A DNA stretch of 20,408 nt, from assembly GCA_030639305.1 (NCBI GenBank), contig DAOWCY010000127.1:1-20408 (forward strand). The letters are read 5' to 3'. Below the pieces are notes generated by a model. That model saw only the letters and a list, made by a program, of their open reading frames with translations, ran no database searches and was not told the DNA's origin. Made by a program: the position numbers and the translations under genes. The DNA comes from JAGLQA01 sp023135565 (GTDB lineage: Bacteria; Acidobacteriota; Aminicenantia; UBA2199). Position 1 is the stretch's first letter. Each line of letters begins with the position of its first letter. Shown here piece after piece: positions 1 through 8,243 of this stretch.

Positions 1-89
1 CACTTAAATGATACCACCATTTCTGCTACTTGGAAAAGAAAAAGAGTGTCCTAAGCTTTTTTAAGGGGCATTTGATATGTAGATTGGGC

Positions 90-131
90 GGATTACTTTA
101 TCTGAGCAAAAACGGGTTACTTTATCTGAGC
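90..131. repeat. Pair of 18-nt direct repeats, probable mobile-element end
   Basis: Two near-identical 18-mers, at 90-107 and 114-131, differ at one base and share the core TTACTTTATCTGAGC with a 24-nt period. Closely spaced repeats of this kind near an element tip are typical of IS21-family transposase binding sites, which is the best guess at identity. They sit just where the homology of the following ATPase begins, and the upstream part of that reading frame is closed by several stops. No transposase gene is visible in the window, so only the element's end would be present. The family assignment is inference. Confidence 0.4.
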
Positions 132-141
132 GCTATAGGAA

Positions 142-1578
142 TTGTACTTCACTATCCATGCGCCCAGGCAGACCGGCAAAACTACTTACCTCTACGCGCT
201 GGCCCGGAAACTTAACGCCGAAAAAATATATATCGCTTTAGTAGTCTCTTTCGAGAGAGCGGGATACTACGATATTCCCATGGATAAAGCAAACGAATTG
301 TTGATCGACAGCGTTTACAGCGCCGCCGGGAGACAACTCCCGGAAAACTACCAACCAGCCCCACCCGAAAGTAAAAATTTTTTGCAGCTTAAAAATTACT
401 TAGAAAATTGGGCCCAAAACCAGGAAAAACCCATCGTGCTTTTAATCGACGAAATAGATGCCCTAATGGACGACGTCCTGGTCTCGATTTTGCGCCAACT
501 ACGAGACGGATACCAGGACAGACCGGGACACTTCCCGGCTTCCGCCGCCTTAGTGGGATTACGGGATGTGCGCGACTATAAAATAAAAGTGCGTGCAGAA
601 CTGCAATCCTACGGCACTTCATCACCTTTTAATATCAAATCGGATTCACTTTTTTTAACCGGTTTTTCCAGGGATGAAACATTTACCCTGCTGGGACAAC
701 ATACAGAAGAAACAGGTCAAGTTTTCCCGGGAGAAGTAAAAGAAGAAATATTCCGCCTGTCAAAGGGCCAGCCCTGGTTGACTAATGCTTTGGCGCGGCA
801 AATAGTGGCGAAGATTCTTAATTACGATTTTTCAAAAAAAATTACCCCGGGATTATTAATTCAAGCCAAAAAGCAATTAATCCTGCGCCGGGACACTCAC
901 TTAGACAGCCTGGTTGACAAATTAAAAGAAGATAAAGTAAAACGAATCATCCAGGCTGTCATAAATGGCGATAATATCTCTACAGATATCCTCGATGATG
1001 ATATCGCTTATGTTCGCGATCTCGGAATCGTATCCAGGTCTTCGCCATTAGAATTTGCTAACCCCATATATGCGGAGATTATTCCCCGTGTAATGGCTTC
1101 CTCTATACAAGAGTCCATCCCAAAAGAAATCCAAACACCCCGTTTTATTAATAAAAAAGGTGAACTGGATATAAAGAAGGCCTTAATTGCTTTCCAGGAG
1201 TTTTACAGGGAAAACGCCGAATCCTGGCTGGAGCGGTTTACTTATAAAGAATCGGCTCATCATCTTTTGCTAATGGCTTTTTTACAGCGAATAGTTAATG
1301 CGGGCGGGGAGGTTATCCGGGAAATGGCTGTAGGAAATCACCGCGTCGATTTATTGGTTAAATTCGGCAGCGGGAAATTTGCTTTTGAGTTAAAAATTAA
1401 AAGGGGCGATCGCTCCGTTGAAAACGCCAAAAAACAGTTAACCGGATATTTAGACAAACTCGGATTAAAAGAAGGTTACTTAGTGATTTTCGATGCGGGG
1501 GATATAGAATGGGAAAAAAAATATTATATGAAAGAGATCGTTTATAACGATAAAACCATCACTATAGTCGGGCTTTAA
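142..1578 (+). CDS. AAA ATPase with C-terminal PD-(D/E)XK nuclease-like domain, N-terminally truncated
   Basis: This 478-residue product has a P-loop APRQTGKTT (residues 7-15), a Walker B strand ending LLIDEID (about 99-106), and a GLRDVRDYK segment (139-147) at the sensor-1 position. The C-terminus carries a nuclease-like pattern, D403, then E416-L-K418 and Q432, matching the PD-(D/E)XK fold (GNHRVDLLVKF ... FAFELKIK). Such ATPase-nuclease proteins are common in uncultured Gram-negative phyla and their role is unsettled. Relatives usually have about 25-35 residues before the P-loop strand. Here the only start is a TTG with AGGA very close upstream, and stops close the frame further up next to a pair of direct repeats. 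I infer that the 5' end was lost to an insertion. It converges on gyrA with a 10-nt gap and no obvious terminator. ATPase class is secure, function unknown. Confidence 0.75.
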   Translation: MYFTIHAPRQTGKTTYLYALARKLNAEKIYIALVVSFERAGYYDIPMDKANELLIDSVYSAAGRQLPENYQPAPPESKNFLQLKNYLENWAQNQEKPIVLLIDEIDALMDDVLVSILRQLRDGYQDRPGHFPASAALVGLRDVRDYKIKVRAELQSYGTSSPFNIKSDSLFLTGFSRDETFTLLGQHTEETGQVFPGEVKEEIFRLSKGQPWLTNALARQIVAKILNYDFSKKITPGLLIQAKKQLILRRDTHLDSLVDKLKEDKVKRIIQAVINGDNISTDILDDDIAYVRDLGIVSRSSPLEFANPIYAEIIPRVMASSIQESIPKEIQTPRFINKKGELDIKKALIAFQEFYRENAESWLERFTYKESAHHLLLMAFLQRIVNAGGEVIREMAVGNHRVDLLVKFGSGKFAFELKIKRGDRSVENAKKQLTGYLDKLGLKEGYLVIFDAGDIEWEKKYYMKEIVYNDKTITIVGL

Positions 1579-1588
1579 AGAGGTGAAC

Positions 1589-4093
1589 CTATTCTTTTGT
1601 TTCTTCCGCTTCTTCCGCTTCTTCCGCTTCTTCCGCTTCTTCCTCTTCCTCTTCTTCTTGCGTCCTGGCCTTTTCCAAAGAAACCAACCGGTCGCCTTCT
1701 TTCAAATTAATAATAATGACACCGTGGGTGAGACGGCCCTGAGCGCGAATATTGGCTGAATTCAATTTGTTTACCTTGCCCTGCTCAGAACAAAAAATAA
1801 GGTCATCATCTTCACCTAACGTAACCAGACCGATCACTTTACCCAACCTTTTGCTTATCTTAATGTTGATCAAACCTTTGCCGGCCCGGGACTGCGGCCT
1901 ATAAAGCTCGATTCCCGACTTTTTACCGATGCCGTTCTCGCTAACGGTCAGTACGTATTTGGTTTCTTCGGTTATTATATCGGCGCCCACCAGGAAATCA
2001 TCTCCATTCATCTTGATGCCGATAACGCCGCGCGAATTCCTGCCCATCTCCCGGACTTCCGTTTCACTGAACCTGATGGAATAACCGAGAGATGTGCCCA
2101 ATATGATTTCATTCCCGCCGGCGGTCACCTGGGCCTCTATCAATACATCGCCTTCGCTTACATCGGCTGCGATCAATCCGTTGGACCGGGGCCGGGAAAA
2201 CATGGCCAGCGATGTCTTCTTGACATAACCGCGGCGCGAAAAAAGCATTATATTTTTTTCGGGGGAAAATTCCTTTACATTTATTACAGAACAAATATTC
2301 TCGTCTTCTTTGATGCCGATCAACCTGCTGATCGGTTTGCCTCTGCCGGTGGTGTCTCCTTCGGGTATTTCGTAAACCTTCTTCCAGAAGACACGTCCTT
2401 TTTCAGTAAAAACCAGTATATAGTCATGGGCGGATGCGACAAATACACGAGATAATACGTCTTCCTCTTTGAGACCGATCCCTTTCCTGCCGGCCGTGCC
2501 CCGGCCCTGGATTTTGTAAGTGCTGAGGGTAGTTCTTTTAATATAACCGTTCTGGGTTAAAACAATCACAAATTCTTCGTTTTTGATCATATCTTCGATA
2601 TTAATGTCGCTCAATCCCTGCTCGATAATAGTGGTGCGGCGTTCATCTTCATACTGTTCGCTCACCTGCAGCAGCTCGTCTTTTATCAGGTTCAAAAGCT
2701 TGCTCTCACTGGAAAGCAGTTCTTTTAGATAATTTATCACTTTTAAGAGTTCGGCGTATTCCGCTTCCAATTTGCCGATCTCCAAACCGGTCAAACGGTA
2801 CAACTGCATGTCGAGGATGGCGTCCGCCTGGATGGAGGACAATTCCAACTGGGACAGCAGGTTGTCTTTGGCTTCTTGACGGTTCTTGGAACCGCGAATG
2901 ATTTTGATGACCAGGTCGATTTTATCTAAAGCGATTTTTAGACCTTCTATGATGTGAGCTCTTCTTTCCGCTTTCTCCAATTCGAATATAGAACGGCGCT
3001 TGACGATCTCTTTGCGGTGCCCTAAGTAATAATTGAAATAATCCAACAGGTTAAACTGCTTGGGTTGATGATTGGCTATGGCCAATAGGTTGATGGAAAA
3101 GGTAGTCTGTAATTGGGTGTGCTTGAAGAGATTGTTGAGTATGACATCGGGAATTTCATCCCTCTTTACTTCGACGACGATCCGCATCCCTTCCCTGTCG
3201 GATTCGTCCCTTAACAAAGAAATGCCGTTTATCTTTTTATTTTTGACGTGGTTGGATATGGTTTCCAGCAGCTTGCCTTTGTTGACCTGGTAGGGTATCT
3301 CGGTGACGATGATCTTCTCCCGGCCTCTCGAATCGGTTTCGATGTGGGTCCTGGCCCGCACCACCACTGTGCCCCGCCCTGTCCGGTAAGCTTCCAGCAG
3401 GGCTTGCTTGCCGTATATAAAACCACCGGTGGGAAAATCGGGACCTTTGAGTATTTCCATTAATCGCTCGATGCCGGCATCCCGGTTGTCTAAAAAATAA
3501 ATAAATGCATCTATTAGTTCTTTTATGTTGTGCGGGGGAATGGAGGTGGCCATGCCTACGGCAATGCCGGAACTGCCGTTCAAAAGCAGCACGGGCAAAA
3601 GAGCGGGAAATATTTCGGGTTCCTTTAAAGAGCCGTCATAATTGGGTAGAAAATTTACGGTGTTCTTGTCGATGTCTTTTAATAATTCATTGGCGATGCG
3701 GTCGAGACGAACCTCGGTATACCTCATGGCCGCGGGGGGGTCGCCGTCGATAGAACCGAAATTCCCCTGGCCGTCCACCAGTGGATAGCGCAAAGAAAAA
3801 TCCTGGGCCATGCGCACTAAAGTATCGTAAACGGCTGTGTCCCCATGAGGATGATATTTACCGATTACATCACCCACAATACGGGCGGATTTCTTATAAG
3901 GCTGGCTGTGATGAGTGCCGGTGGCATGCAAAGAATAAAGTGTGCGGCGATGTACAGGTTTTAAACCGTCCCGGATGTCGGGGATGGCCCGGCCGATGAT
4001 TACACTCATGGAGTAATCGAGATATGAGGTTTTCATCTCATTTTCAATGGCTACGTCTTCGAGTTTTTCTAATACTTTGTCTTCTGTTTCCAT
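1589..4093 (-). CDS. gyrA: DNA gyrase subunit A
   Basis: GyrA is the breakage-reunion subunit of the A2B2 gyrase, which introduces negative supercoils ahead of forks. At 834 residues it has the expected N-terminal block, the quinolone-region motif GKYHPHGDTAVYD (T86 and D90 at the usual Ser83/Asp87 positions of E. coli) and catalytic Tyr125 in AAMRYTEVRL. The C-terminal beta-pinwheel follows from about residue 500. The GyrA-box at 529-538 reads QGRGTAGRKG instead of QRRGGKG, with two extra residues. The tail is an acidic run of Glu and Ala encoded by a 9-nt microsatellite. The ATG is preceded by TAGGT with good spacing, and just before that by the end of a dispersed repeat in sense orientation. 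It is gyrase rather than ParC because a box-like motif is retained and gyrB is next door, 232 nt upstream. Confidence 0.97.
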   Translation of the reverse strand: METEDKVLEKLEDVAIENEMKTSYLDYSMSVIIGRAIPDIRDGLKPVHRRTLYSLHATGTHHSQPYKKSARIVGDVIGKYHPHGDTAVYDTLVRMAQDFSLRYPLVDGQGNFGSIDGDPPAAMRYTEVRLDRIANELLKDIDKNTVNFLPNYDGSLKEPEIFPALLPVLLLNGSSGIAVGMATSIPPHNIKELIDAFIYFLDNRDAGIERLMEILKGPDFPTGGFIYGKQALLEAYRTGRGTVVVRARTHIETDSRGREKIIVTEIPYQVNKGKLLETISNHVKNKKINGISLLRDESDREGMRIVVEVKRDEIPDVILNNLFKHTQLQTTFSINLLAIANHQPKQFNLLDYFNYYLGHRKEIVKRRSIFELEKAERRAHIIEGLKIALDKIDLVIKIIRGSKNRQEAKDNLLSQLELSSIQADAILDMQLYRLTGLEIGKLEAEYAELLKVINYLKELLSSESKLLNLIKDELLQVSEQYEDERRTTIIEQGLSDINIEDMIKNEEFVIVLTQNGYIKRTTLSTYKIQGRGTAGRKGIGLKEEDVLSRVFVASAHDYILVFTEKGRVFWKKVYEIPEGDTTGRGKPISRLIGIKEDENICSVINVKEFSPEKNIMLFSRRGYVKKTSLAMFSRPRSNGLIAADVSEGDVLIEAQVTAGGNEIILGTSLGYSIRFSETEVREMGRNSRGVIGIKMNGDDFLVGADIITEETKYVLTVSENGIGKKSGIELYRPQSRAGKGLINIKISKRLGKVIGLVTLGEDDDLIFCSEQGKVNKLNSANIRAQGRLTHGVIIINLKEGDRLVSLEKARTQEEEEEEEAEEAEEAEEAEETKE
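1601..1660 (-). repeat. 9-nt microsatellite encoding the acidic GyrA tail
   Basis: Four perfect tandem copies of TTCTTCCGC (1601-1636, plus strand) continue into a degenerate CTTCCT/CTT tract to about 1660. Read on the minus strand they encode Glu-Glu-Ala repeats and a poly-Glu run just before the gyrA stop. Because the unit is nine bases, gain or loss of copies changes tail length without shifting frame. Confidence 0.9.
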
Positions 4094-4108
4094 TTTTTAC
4101 CTAATTAT

Positions 4109-4317
4109 GCCTTCGGCGACCCTGCCGGGGACCAAACTTTTGAAAAAGTTTGATCAAAACTTTTTATTAGCCCAATGTTTGGGCAAATTCCCATACGTTA
4201 GGTAGGGGGCACAAACGTTCGCTTAACAAAAGTTTTTGGAAGTCCAGAAACCTTTTTTCAAAAAGGTTTTTGGTCGCCGAAGGCAATGATATCGCCTCCG
4301 GCTGGGTGCGCCGCACC
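4109..4317. repeat. Head-to-head dispersed repeats between gyrB and gyrA
   Basis: The gap holds two repeat copies pointing away from each other. The minus-strand copy, 4109-4166, starts GCCTTCGGCGACC on the plus strand and includes the GTTTGATCAAAAC and AAACTTTTGAAAAAGTTT arms. The plus-strand copy, 4228-4285, begins AAAAGTTTTTGGAAGTCC and ends GGTCGCCGAAGGCA. A hairpin-forming GGGTGCGCCGCACC lies at 4304-4317, next to the gyrB stop. The same pieces recur at 6720-6890, 9931-9985, 11571-11635, 15606-15735 and 17417-17504. No gene is seen here. Confidence 0.8.
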
Positions 4318-4325
4318 TTTTATCG

Positions 4326-6719
4326 CTATATGTCGAGATTCTTGACATTTAAGGCATTCTCCATAATGAATTCTTTTCTCTTGTTGGAGTCACTGCCCAT
4401 TAATATGTCAAATATAATTTCACTGTCCCGGTAATCACTAATGTTGACCTTTAACAGGGTCCTGTTTCCCGGGTTCATGGTAGTTTCCCATAACTGGTTG
4501 GGATTCATCTCACCAAGACCTTTGTACCTCTGGATGTATAATCCTTTTTTGATTTTTTCAAATAAAAATGAGACTAACTCATTCTCATTTTCTATGTGAT
4601 ATTCCTCTTTGCCGACTATAAAAACATAAGGTGGAGCGGGATAAGATTTTAGTTTTTCATAAGATTCATTGACCTGGGCAAAAAGAGGACCGGTTAAATA
4701 TTCCCAGTTTATAGCACGGCGCATGATGACGCCGTTTAATTCATACTCCAATTCCAGGGTGTAGGTGGAATACTCTTCGTCATAAGTGCAGACCGCCGCA
4801 CGGCAGCATTCCAAAGACTGCAATTCCACGGCAATTTCTTCACTTTTGGCTTTGTCTTTTAAGGTGTCTTCATTGGTAATTAATTCGATCAATTTATTCG
4901 TAATCACACCGGGCATGCCCCTTTTCTCGATGTTCTCGATCATGGAGTTTTTTTTGTTGATCAATTTGAGGAAACGAATCAACTGCTTGCCCCGCAGCTC
5001 CTCATCCCTGTTACCATTTAAATAAAAAATCACTTCATCACCGATCTTTTTTAACAGAAAAGTTTCCAGATCTTTCTCTTTTTTTAAATAGGTCTGGGAC
5101 TTTCCTTTCCTGACTAAAAAAAGCGGGGGCTGGGCTAAATGAAGATAGCCCCTTTCGATCAATGGCCGCATATGCCTGAAAAAGAAAGTCATCAACAAGG
5201 TGCGAATATGAGAACCATCCACATCGGCGTCTGTCATGATGATAACTTTATGATACCTTAATTTCTCAACATCAAAACTCTCATCACCGATTCCTACTCC
5301 TAAAGCAGAGATAATGGCTTTTATTTCATCATTTTCCAGCATCTTGGATGTGCTGGCTTTCTCAACGTTCAGGATTTTTCCTTTTAAAGGCAAAATGGCC
5401 TGGTACTTGCGGTCCCTGCCCTGCTTGGCAGAACCTCCGGCGGAATCGCCCTCTACTACATAGATTTCGCTCTCTGCAGGTTCCTTAGACTGGCAGTCGG
5501 CCAGTTTCCCGGGCAAAGTGGTGGTCTCTAAAAGACTCGATTTCCTGACCAGGTCCTTGGCTTTGCGGGAGGCTTCCCTGGCCTGGGCTGCCATTAAAGC
5601 TTTGGATATGATGGCTTTGGCTATGGGAAGATTTTCTTCGAAATAGTCGGCGAGACTCTCATTAATAAAAGATTCGACAATTCCTTTGATATCTGAGTTT
5701 CCTAACTTAGCTTTGGTCTGCCCTTCGAACTGGGGGTCTTTCAAGCGAATGGAAATCACAGCGACAAGACCTTCCCTGACATCATCGCCGGATAGGCTCT
5801 CTTTATAATCTTTTTTTAAATTATTGGCCTGGGCAAAATTATTAATAGACCTGGTAAGCGCTCCTTTAAACCCGGTAACATGGGTGCCGCCTTCCACTGT
5901 ATTGATGTTATTGACAAAAGAAAGCAGCGTGTCGCTGTAAGTATTGATATACTGGAAAGCGACCTCGATTTCAACATCATCTTTTTTTGTGCTTAAATAT
6001 ATAGGTTTGTCATGGATATTTTCTTTGGCGCCGCAGAGATAACCGACATATTCCACGATGCCGCCTTCATAATAAAATATATCATTCTTATTGCTGCGTT
6101 CGTCGGTAAGGGTGATGGTAATGCCCTGGTTCAAAAAAGCTAACTCTTTAAGCCGCTTCGATAAAATTTTGTAATCATACTCCGTGGCTTCAAAAATTTC
6201 GTCGTCGGGCCAAAAGGTGATTTTAGTGCCTCTCTTTTTGGTTTTTCCTATTTTTTTAAACTCTGTTTTCGGGCTGCCCATTTCATATTTCTGGAAATAA
6301 ACTGCGCCGTCGCGCTTAATCTCTAATTCTAATTTGGAGGAGAGAGCATTAACCACCGAAACACCCACTCCATGGAGACCGCCGGATACTTTATAGGAGT
6401 CGTTGTCGAATTTACCTCCGGCATGCAAAATGGTCATGACCACTTCCGCCGCCGATTTGCCTTCTTCCTTATGGATATCCACTGGGATACCGCGGCCGTT
6501 GTCTTTTACAGTTATCGAATTATCGAAGTGCACAACCACGTCTATCTTATCACAGTATTCGGCCATGGCTTCGTCTATGGAATTGTCCACTACTTCATAA
6601 ACTAAATGATGCAGCCCCATGGAACCGGTGCTGCCTATATACATGGCCGGCCGCAGCCTTACCGCTTCCAGGCCCTCCAGCACTTTAATGCTGTCTGCTG
6701 TATATTTTACATCTTCCAT
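4326..6719 (-). CDS. gyrB: DNA gyrase subunit B
   Basis: GyrB is the ATPase and TOPRIM subunit of gyrase. The GHKL ATPase domain shows catalytic E42 in VYEVVDNSIDEAM, the KDNGRGIPV Mg/ATP motif (72-80) and the lid GGLHGVGVSVVNALS (113-127). The TOPRIM metal residues are E423 in EGDSAGG and D497/D499 in DADVD. At 797 residues it is the long form. An insertion of roughly 160-170 residues lies between TOPRIM and the C-terminal QRYKGLGEMNP motif, as in many Gram-negative gyrases; short forms are near 640. The ATG has a strong GGAGG seven bases upstream, and that GGAGG is itself the GCCGGAGGCA end of a dispersed repeat. It lies between recF and gyrA on the same strand, so co-transcription with recF is possible, although 200 nt of repeat DNA separates them. 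Confidence 0.98.
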   Translation of the reverse strand: MEDVKYTADSIKVLEGLEAVRLRPAMYIGSTGSMGLHHLVYEVVDNSIDEAMAEYCDKIDVVVHFDNSITVKDNGRGIPVDIHKEEGKSAAEVVMTILHAGGKFDNDSYKVSGGLHGVGVSVVNALSSKLELEIKRDGAVYFQKYEMGSPKTEFKKIGKTKKRGTKITFWPDDEIFEATEYDYKILSKRLKELAFLNQGITITLTDERSNKNDIFYYEGGIVEYVGYLCGAKENIHDKPIYLSTKKDDVEIEVAFQYINTYSDTLLSFVNNINTVEGGTHVTGFKGALTRSINNFAQANNLKKDYKESLSGDDVREGLVAVISIRLKDPQFEGQTKAKLGNSDIKGIVESFINESLADYFEENLPIAKAIISKALMAAQAREASRKAKDLVRKSSLLETTTLPGKLADCQSKEPAESEIYVVEGDSAGGSAKQGRDRKYQAILPLKGKILNVEKASTSKMLENDEIKAIISALGVGIGDESFDVEKLRYHKVIIMTDADVDGSHIRTLLMTFFFRHMRPLIERGYLHLAQPPLFLVRKGKSQTYLKKEKDLETFLLKKIGDEVIFYLNGNRDEELRGKQLIRFLKLINKKNSMIENIEKRGMPGVITNKLIELITNEDTLKDKAKSEEIAVELQSLECCRAAVCTYDEEYSTYTLELEYELNGVIMRRAINWEYLTGPLFAQVNESYEKLKSYPAPPYVFIVGKEEYHIENENELVSFLFEKIKKGLYIQRYKGLGEMNPNQLWETTMNPGNRTLLKVNISDYRDSEIIFDILMGSDSNKRKEFIMENALNVKNLDI

Positions 6720-6890
6720 AACTTGCCTCCGGCGGCCAAAAACTTTTTTGCAAATACCTCATGAAGGTTTGCTGAAAAAACAAACTTTTTTGTCAGCCTG
6801 GTCGAAGATAAACTTCCCAGGCCCTTCATAGGTTGCGGACGCCGTCCGCTTTTTGAGAAAAGGTTTCCGGACTTCCAAAAACTTCTTATA
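6720..6890 (-). repeat. Interrupted dispersed repeat in the gyrB leader
   Basis: Read on the minus strand, this gap starts AAGTTTTTGGAAGTCC (6857-6886), matching the 4228 copy. It is then interrupted by about 100 nt, and resumes with AAAAAGTTTTTGGCCGCCGGAGGCA just before the gyrB ATG. The interruption contains the hairpin GCGGAC-GCC-GTCCGC (6835-6849). The hairpin is followed by five T's on the plus strand only, so it is not a terminator for the minus-strand genes. No gene is seen. Confidence 0.7.
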
Positions 6891-6919
6891 AACGGTGATG
6901 TTACCAGCTTCTGCACTTC

Positions 6920-7960
6920 TTAATTCTCCTTTTCTAATGCTATCAATTTATCGAAACCGCTGTTCCTGTTCACCGAGGTGGCAATAACCTGTAAATCAGG
7001 ATAATTTTCCATTAAAAATTCAATATTATTTGCATCGATGGCTGTATCGAAATCATCCACCAAAAATATAGGGTACTCTTTCTTCTCTTTCTTAAAAAGC
7101 TCGATGTAAGATATGTATACCATCAGCAGGTTTATTTTCTTTTCTCCTGAAGAGTTGAACTTTAAATTCCGCGAATTTAAATGTATCTCAAAATTGTCTA
7201 AATGAGGTCCTTTTAAAGATTTATGGTACTTGATCTCGCGTTCTTTTAATCCCTCCAGTTCGTAGAAAAAATCCTGGCGTGATAACTGCCCACTGCTGCC
7301 TAAAGAAGGACTATATTTGATCTCCAGGCTGTTGTCATACTTGCTTTTTATTTCACCGTTGAGCTTACCTACAAATTCCATTCTTAATCCTACGATCTTT
7401 TCGGCAGTTTCACTAATTATCTGATTCCAACTACTCAATTCCGCTGCATCCCGGCGCGTCTTTAATAAGTAATTTTTTTGCTTCAACGCCTTATTGTAAC
7501 CCAAAATATAGTGTATGTAAAGAGCATAAACACCAAATATGAACCTATCTATCAATTTCCTGATGTAAGGTTTACTTTCGATATATAAATTATAGTTGGA
7601 TGAGGAAAAAAAGAGAGGGTAAAGATATTCGTTTAGTTCGATGATGTTTGTTTTTTTACCGTTTAAAAGCAGGGAAAATTTAGTACCGGCAGCGCTGCTG
7701 TAAACAGCGCTTATTTTATTTTCACCGTGAAAATTTTTTACCGCTGAGGTGATAAAAAATTCCATTTTCCCATAATTAACCATGTCAGCTTTCCTGACAT
7801 TTAAAAAAGACTTGCCAAAGCCCGATATAAAGATCGCCTCGAGCACAGTAGTCTTGCCGGCTCCATTTGCTCCGTAGATCAAATTTTTAGCTTCACAAAA
7901 AGAAAATCCACCTTTCTGTATATTTCTAAGACCACTGATTTTAAGGTTTTTTATAATCAA
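6920..7960 (-). CDS. recF: RecF, SMC-like ATPase of gap repair
   Basis: RecF binds DNA at gaps and helps RecO/RecR load RecA, especially at stalled forks. The 346-residue protein starts with the typical IKNLKISGLRNI strand, and Walker A is GANGAGKTT (30-38). A signature-like SSGEKK (S270-G272) and a Walker B FLVDDFD (299-305) follow. The usual RecF signature is SxGQ and the usual Walker B ends LLDDVxSELD, so both motifs are divergent here, but order and length fit. The start is a TTG, the only start codon ahead of the conserved first strand, with a weak GAGAAAG upstream. A good -10 (TATAAT) lies about 36 nt upstream. Position between dnaN and gyrB supports the assignment. Confidence 0.93.
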   Translation of the reverse strand: MIIKNLKISGLRNIQKGGFSFCEAKNLIYGANGAGKTTVLEAIFISGFGKSFLNVRKADMVNYGKMEFFITSAVKNFHGENKISAVYSSAAGTKFSLLLNGKKTNIIELNEYLYPLFFSSSNYNLYIESKPYIRKLIDRFIFGVYALYIHYILGYNKALKQKNYLLKTRRDAAELSSWNQIISETAEKIVGLRMEFVGKLNGEIKSKYDNSLEIKYSPSLGSSGQLSRQDFFYELEGLKEREIKYHKSLKGPHLDNFEIHLNSRNLKFNSSGEKKINLLMVYISYIELFKKEKKEYPIFLVDDFDTAIDANNIEFLMENYPDLQVIATSVNRNSGFDKLIALEKEN

Positions 7961-7995
7961 TCTTTCTCTTATTTTTCCTTGATTTCGTAATTCCT

Positions 7996-8025
7996 ATTAT
8001 ACCACGAAAATGGTAGTTATAGCAA
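7996..8025 (-). promoter_or_regulatory. Putative promoter for recF (and perhaps gyrB-gyrA)
   Basis: On the minus strand a perfect TATAAT (7996-8001) is preceded, after 18 nt, by TTGCTA (8020-8025), matching the -35 consensus at four of six positions. Transcription would start near 7989, about 28 nt before the recF TTG. The -10 is strong and the -35 moderate. Confidence 0.5.
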
Positions 8026-8074
8026 AAAAAATCAAAAAAAAACAACCTGAGGCTTTCCTTAAATCTTCCCTTAA

Positions 8075-8242
8075 CCTGAGTTCTCTCGAGCTCATCCTGA
8101 GTTATCTCGAGCCCCTCCTGAGTTCTCTCGAGCCCCTCCTGAGTTCTCTCGAGCTCATCCTGAGTTCTCTTGAGCTCATCCTGAGTTCTCTTGAGCTCAT
8201 CCTGAGTTCTCTTGAGCCCCTCCTGAGTTCTCTTGAACTCCT
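8075..8242. repeat. Eight tandem copies of a 21-bp repeat between dnaN and recF
   Basis: Units start at 8075, 8096, 8117, 8138, 8159, 8180, 8201 and 8222. Each begins CCTGAGTTCTCTYGAGC and ends TCAT or CCCT. Variation is confined to a few positions. The array begins two bases beyond the dnaN stop. On the minus strand it is in frame with dnaN, after tandem TAA TAG stops, and would read as heptads of the type DELKRTQ. On the plus strand one frame reads LSSLELI heptads. Neither reading is shown to be a gene. The remainder of the 7961-8243 gap holds only the recF promoter and AT-rich sequence. Confidence 0.95.
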
Positions 8243-8243
8243 A

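Noticed and set aside
1..51. C-terminus of a gene (HLNDTTISATWKRKRVS) entering from the left edge
   Set aside because: Only 17 codons, not recognisable; could equally be non-coding element DNA.
6835..6854. Rho-independent terminator (GCGGAC-GCC-GTCCGC then five T's)
   Set aside because: The T-run is on the plus strand, but all genes here run on the minus strand.
8075..8242. CRISPR array
   Set aside because: Repeats are directly adjacent with no unique spacers and no cas genes are nearby.
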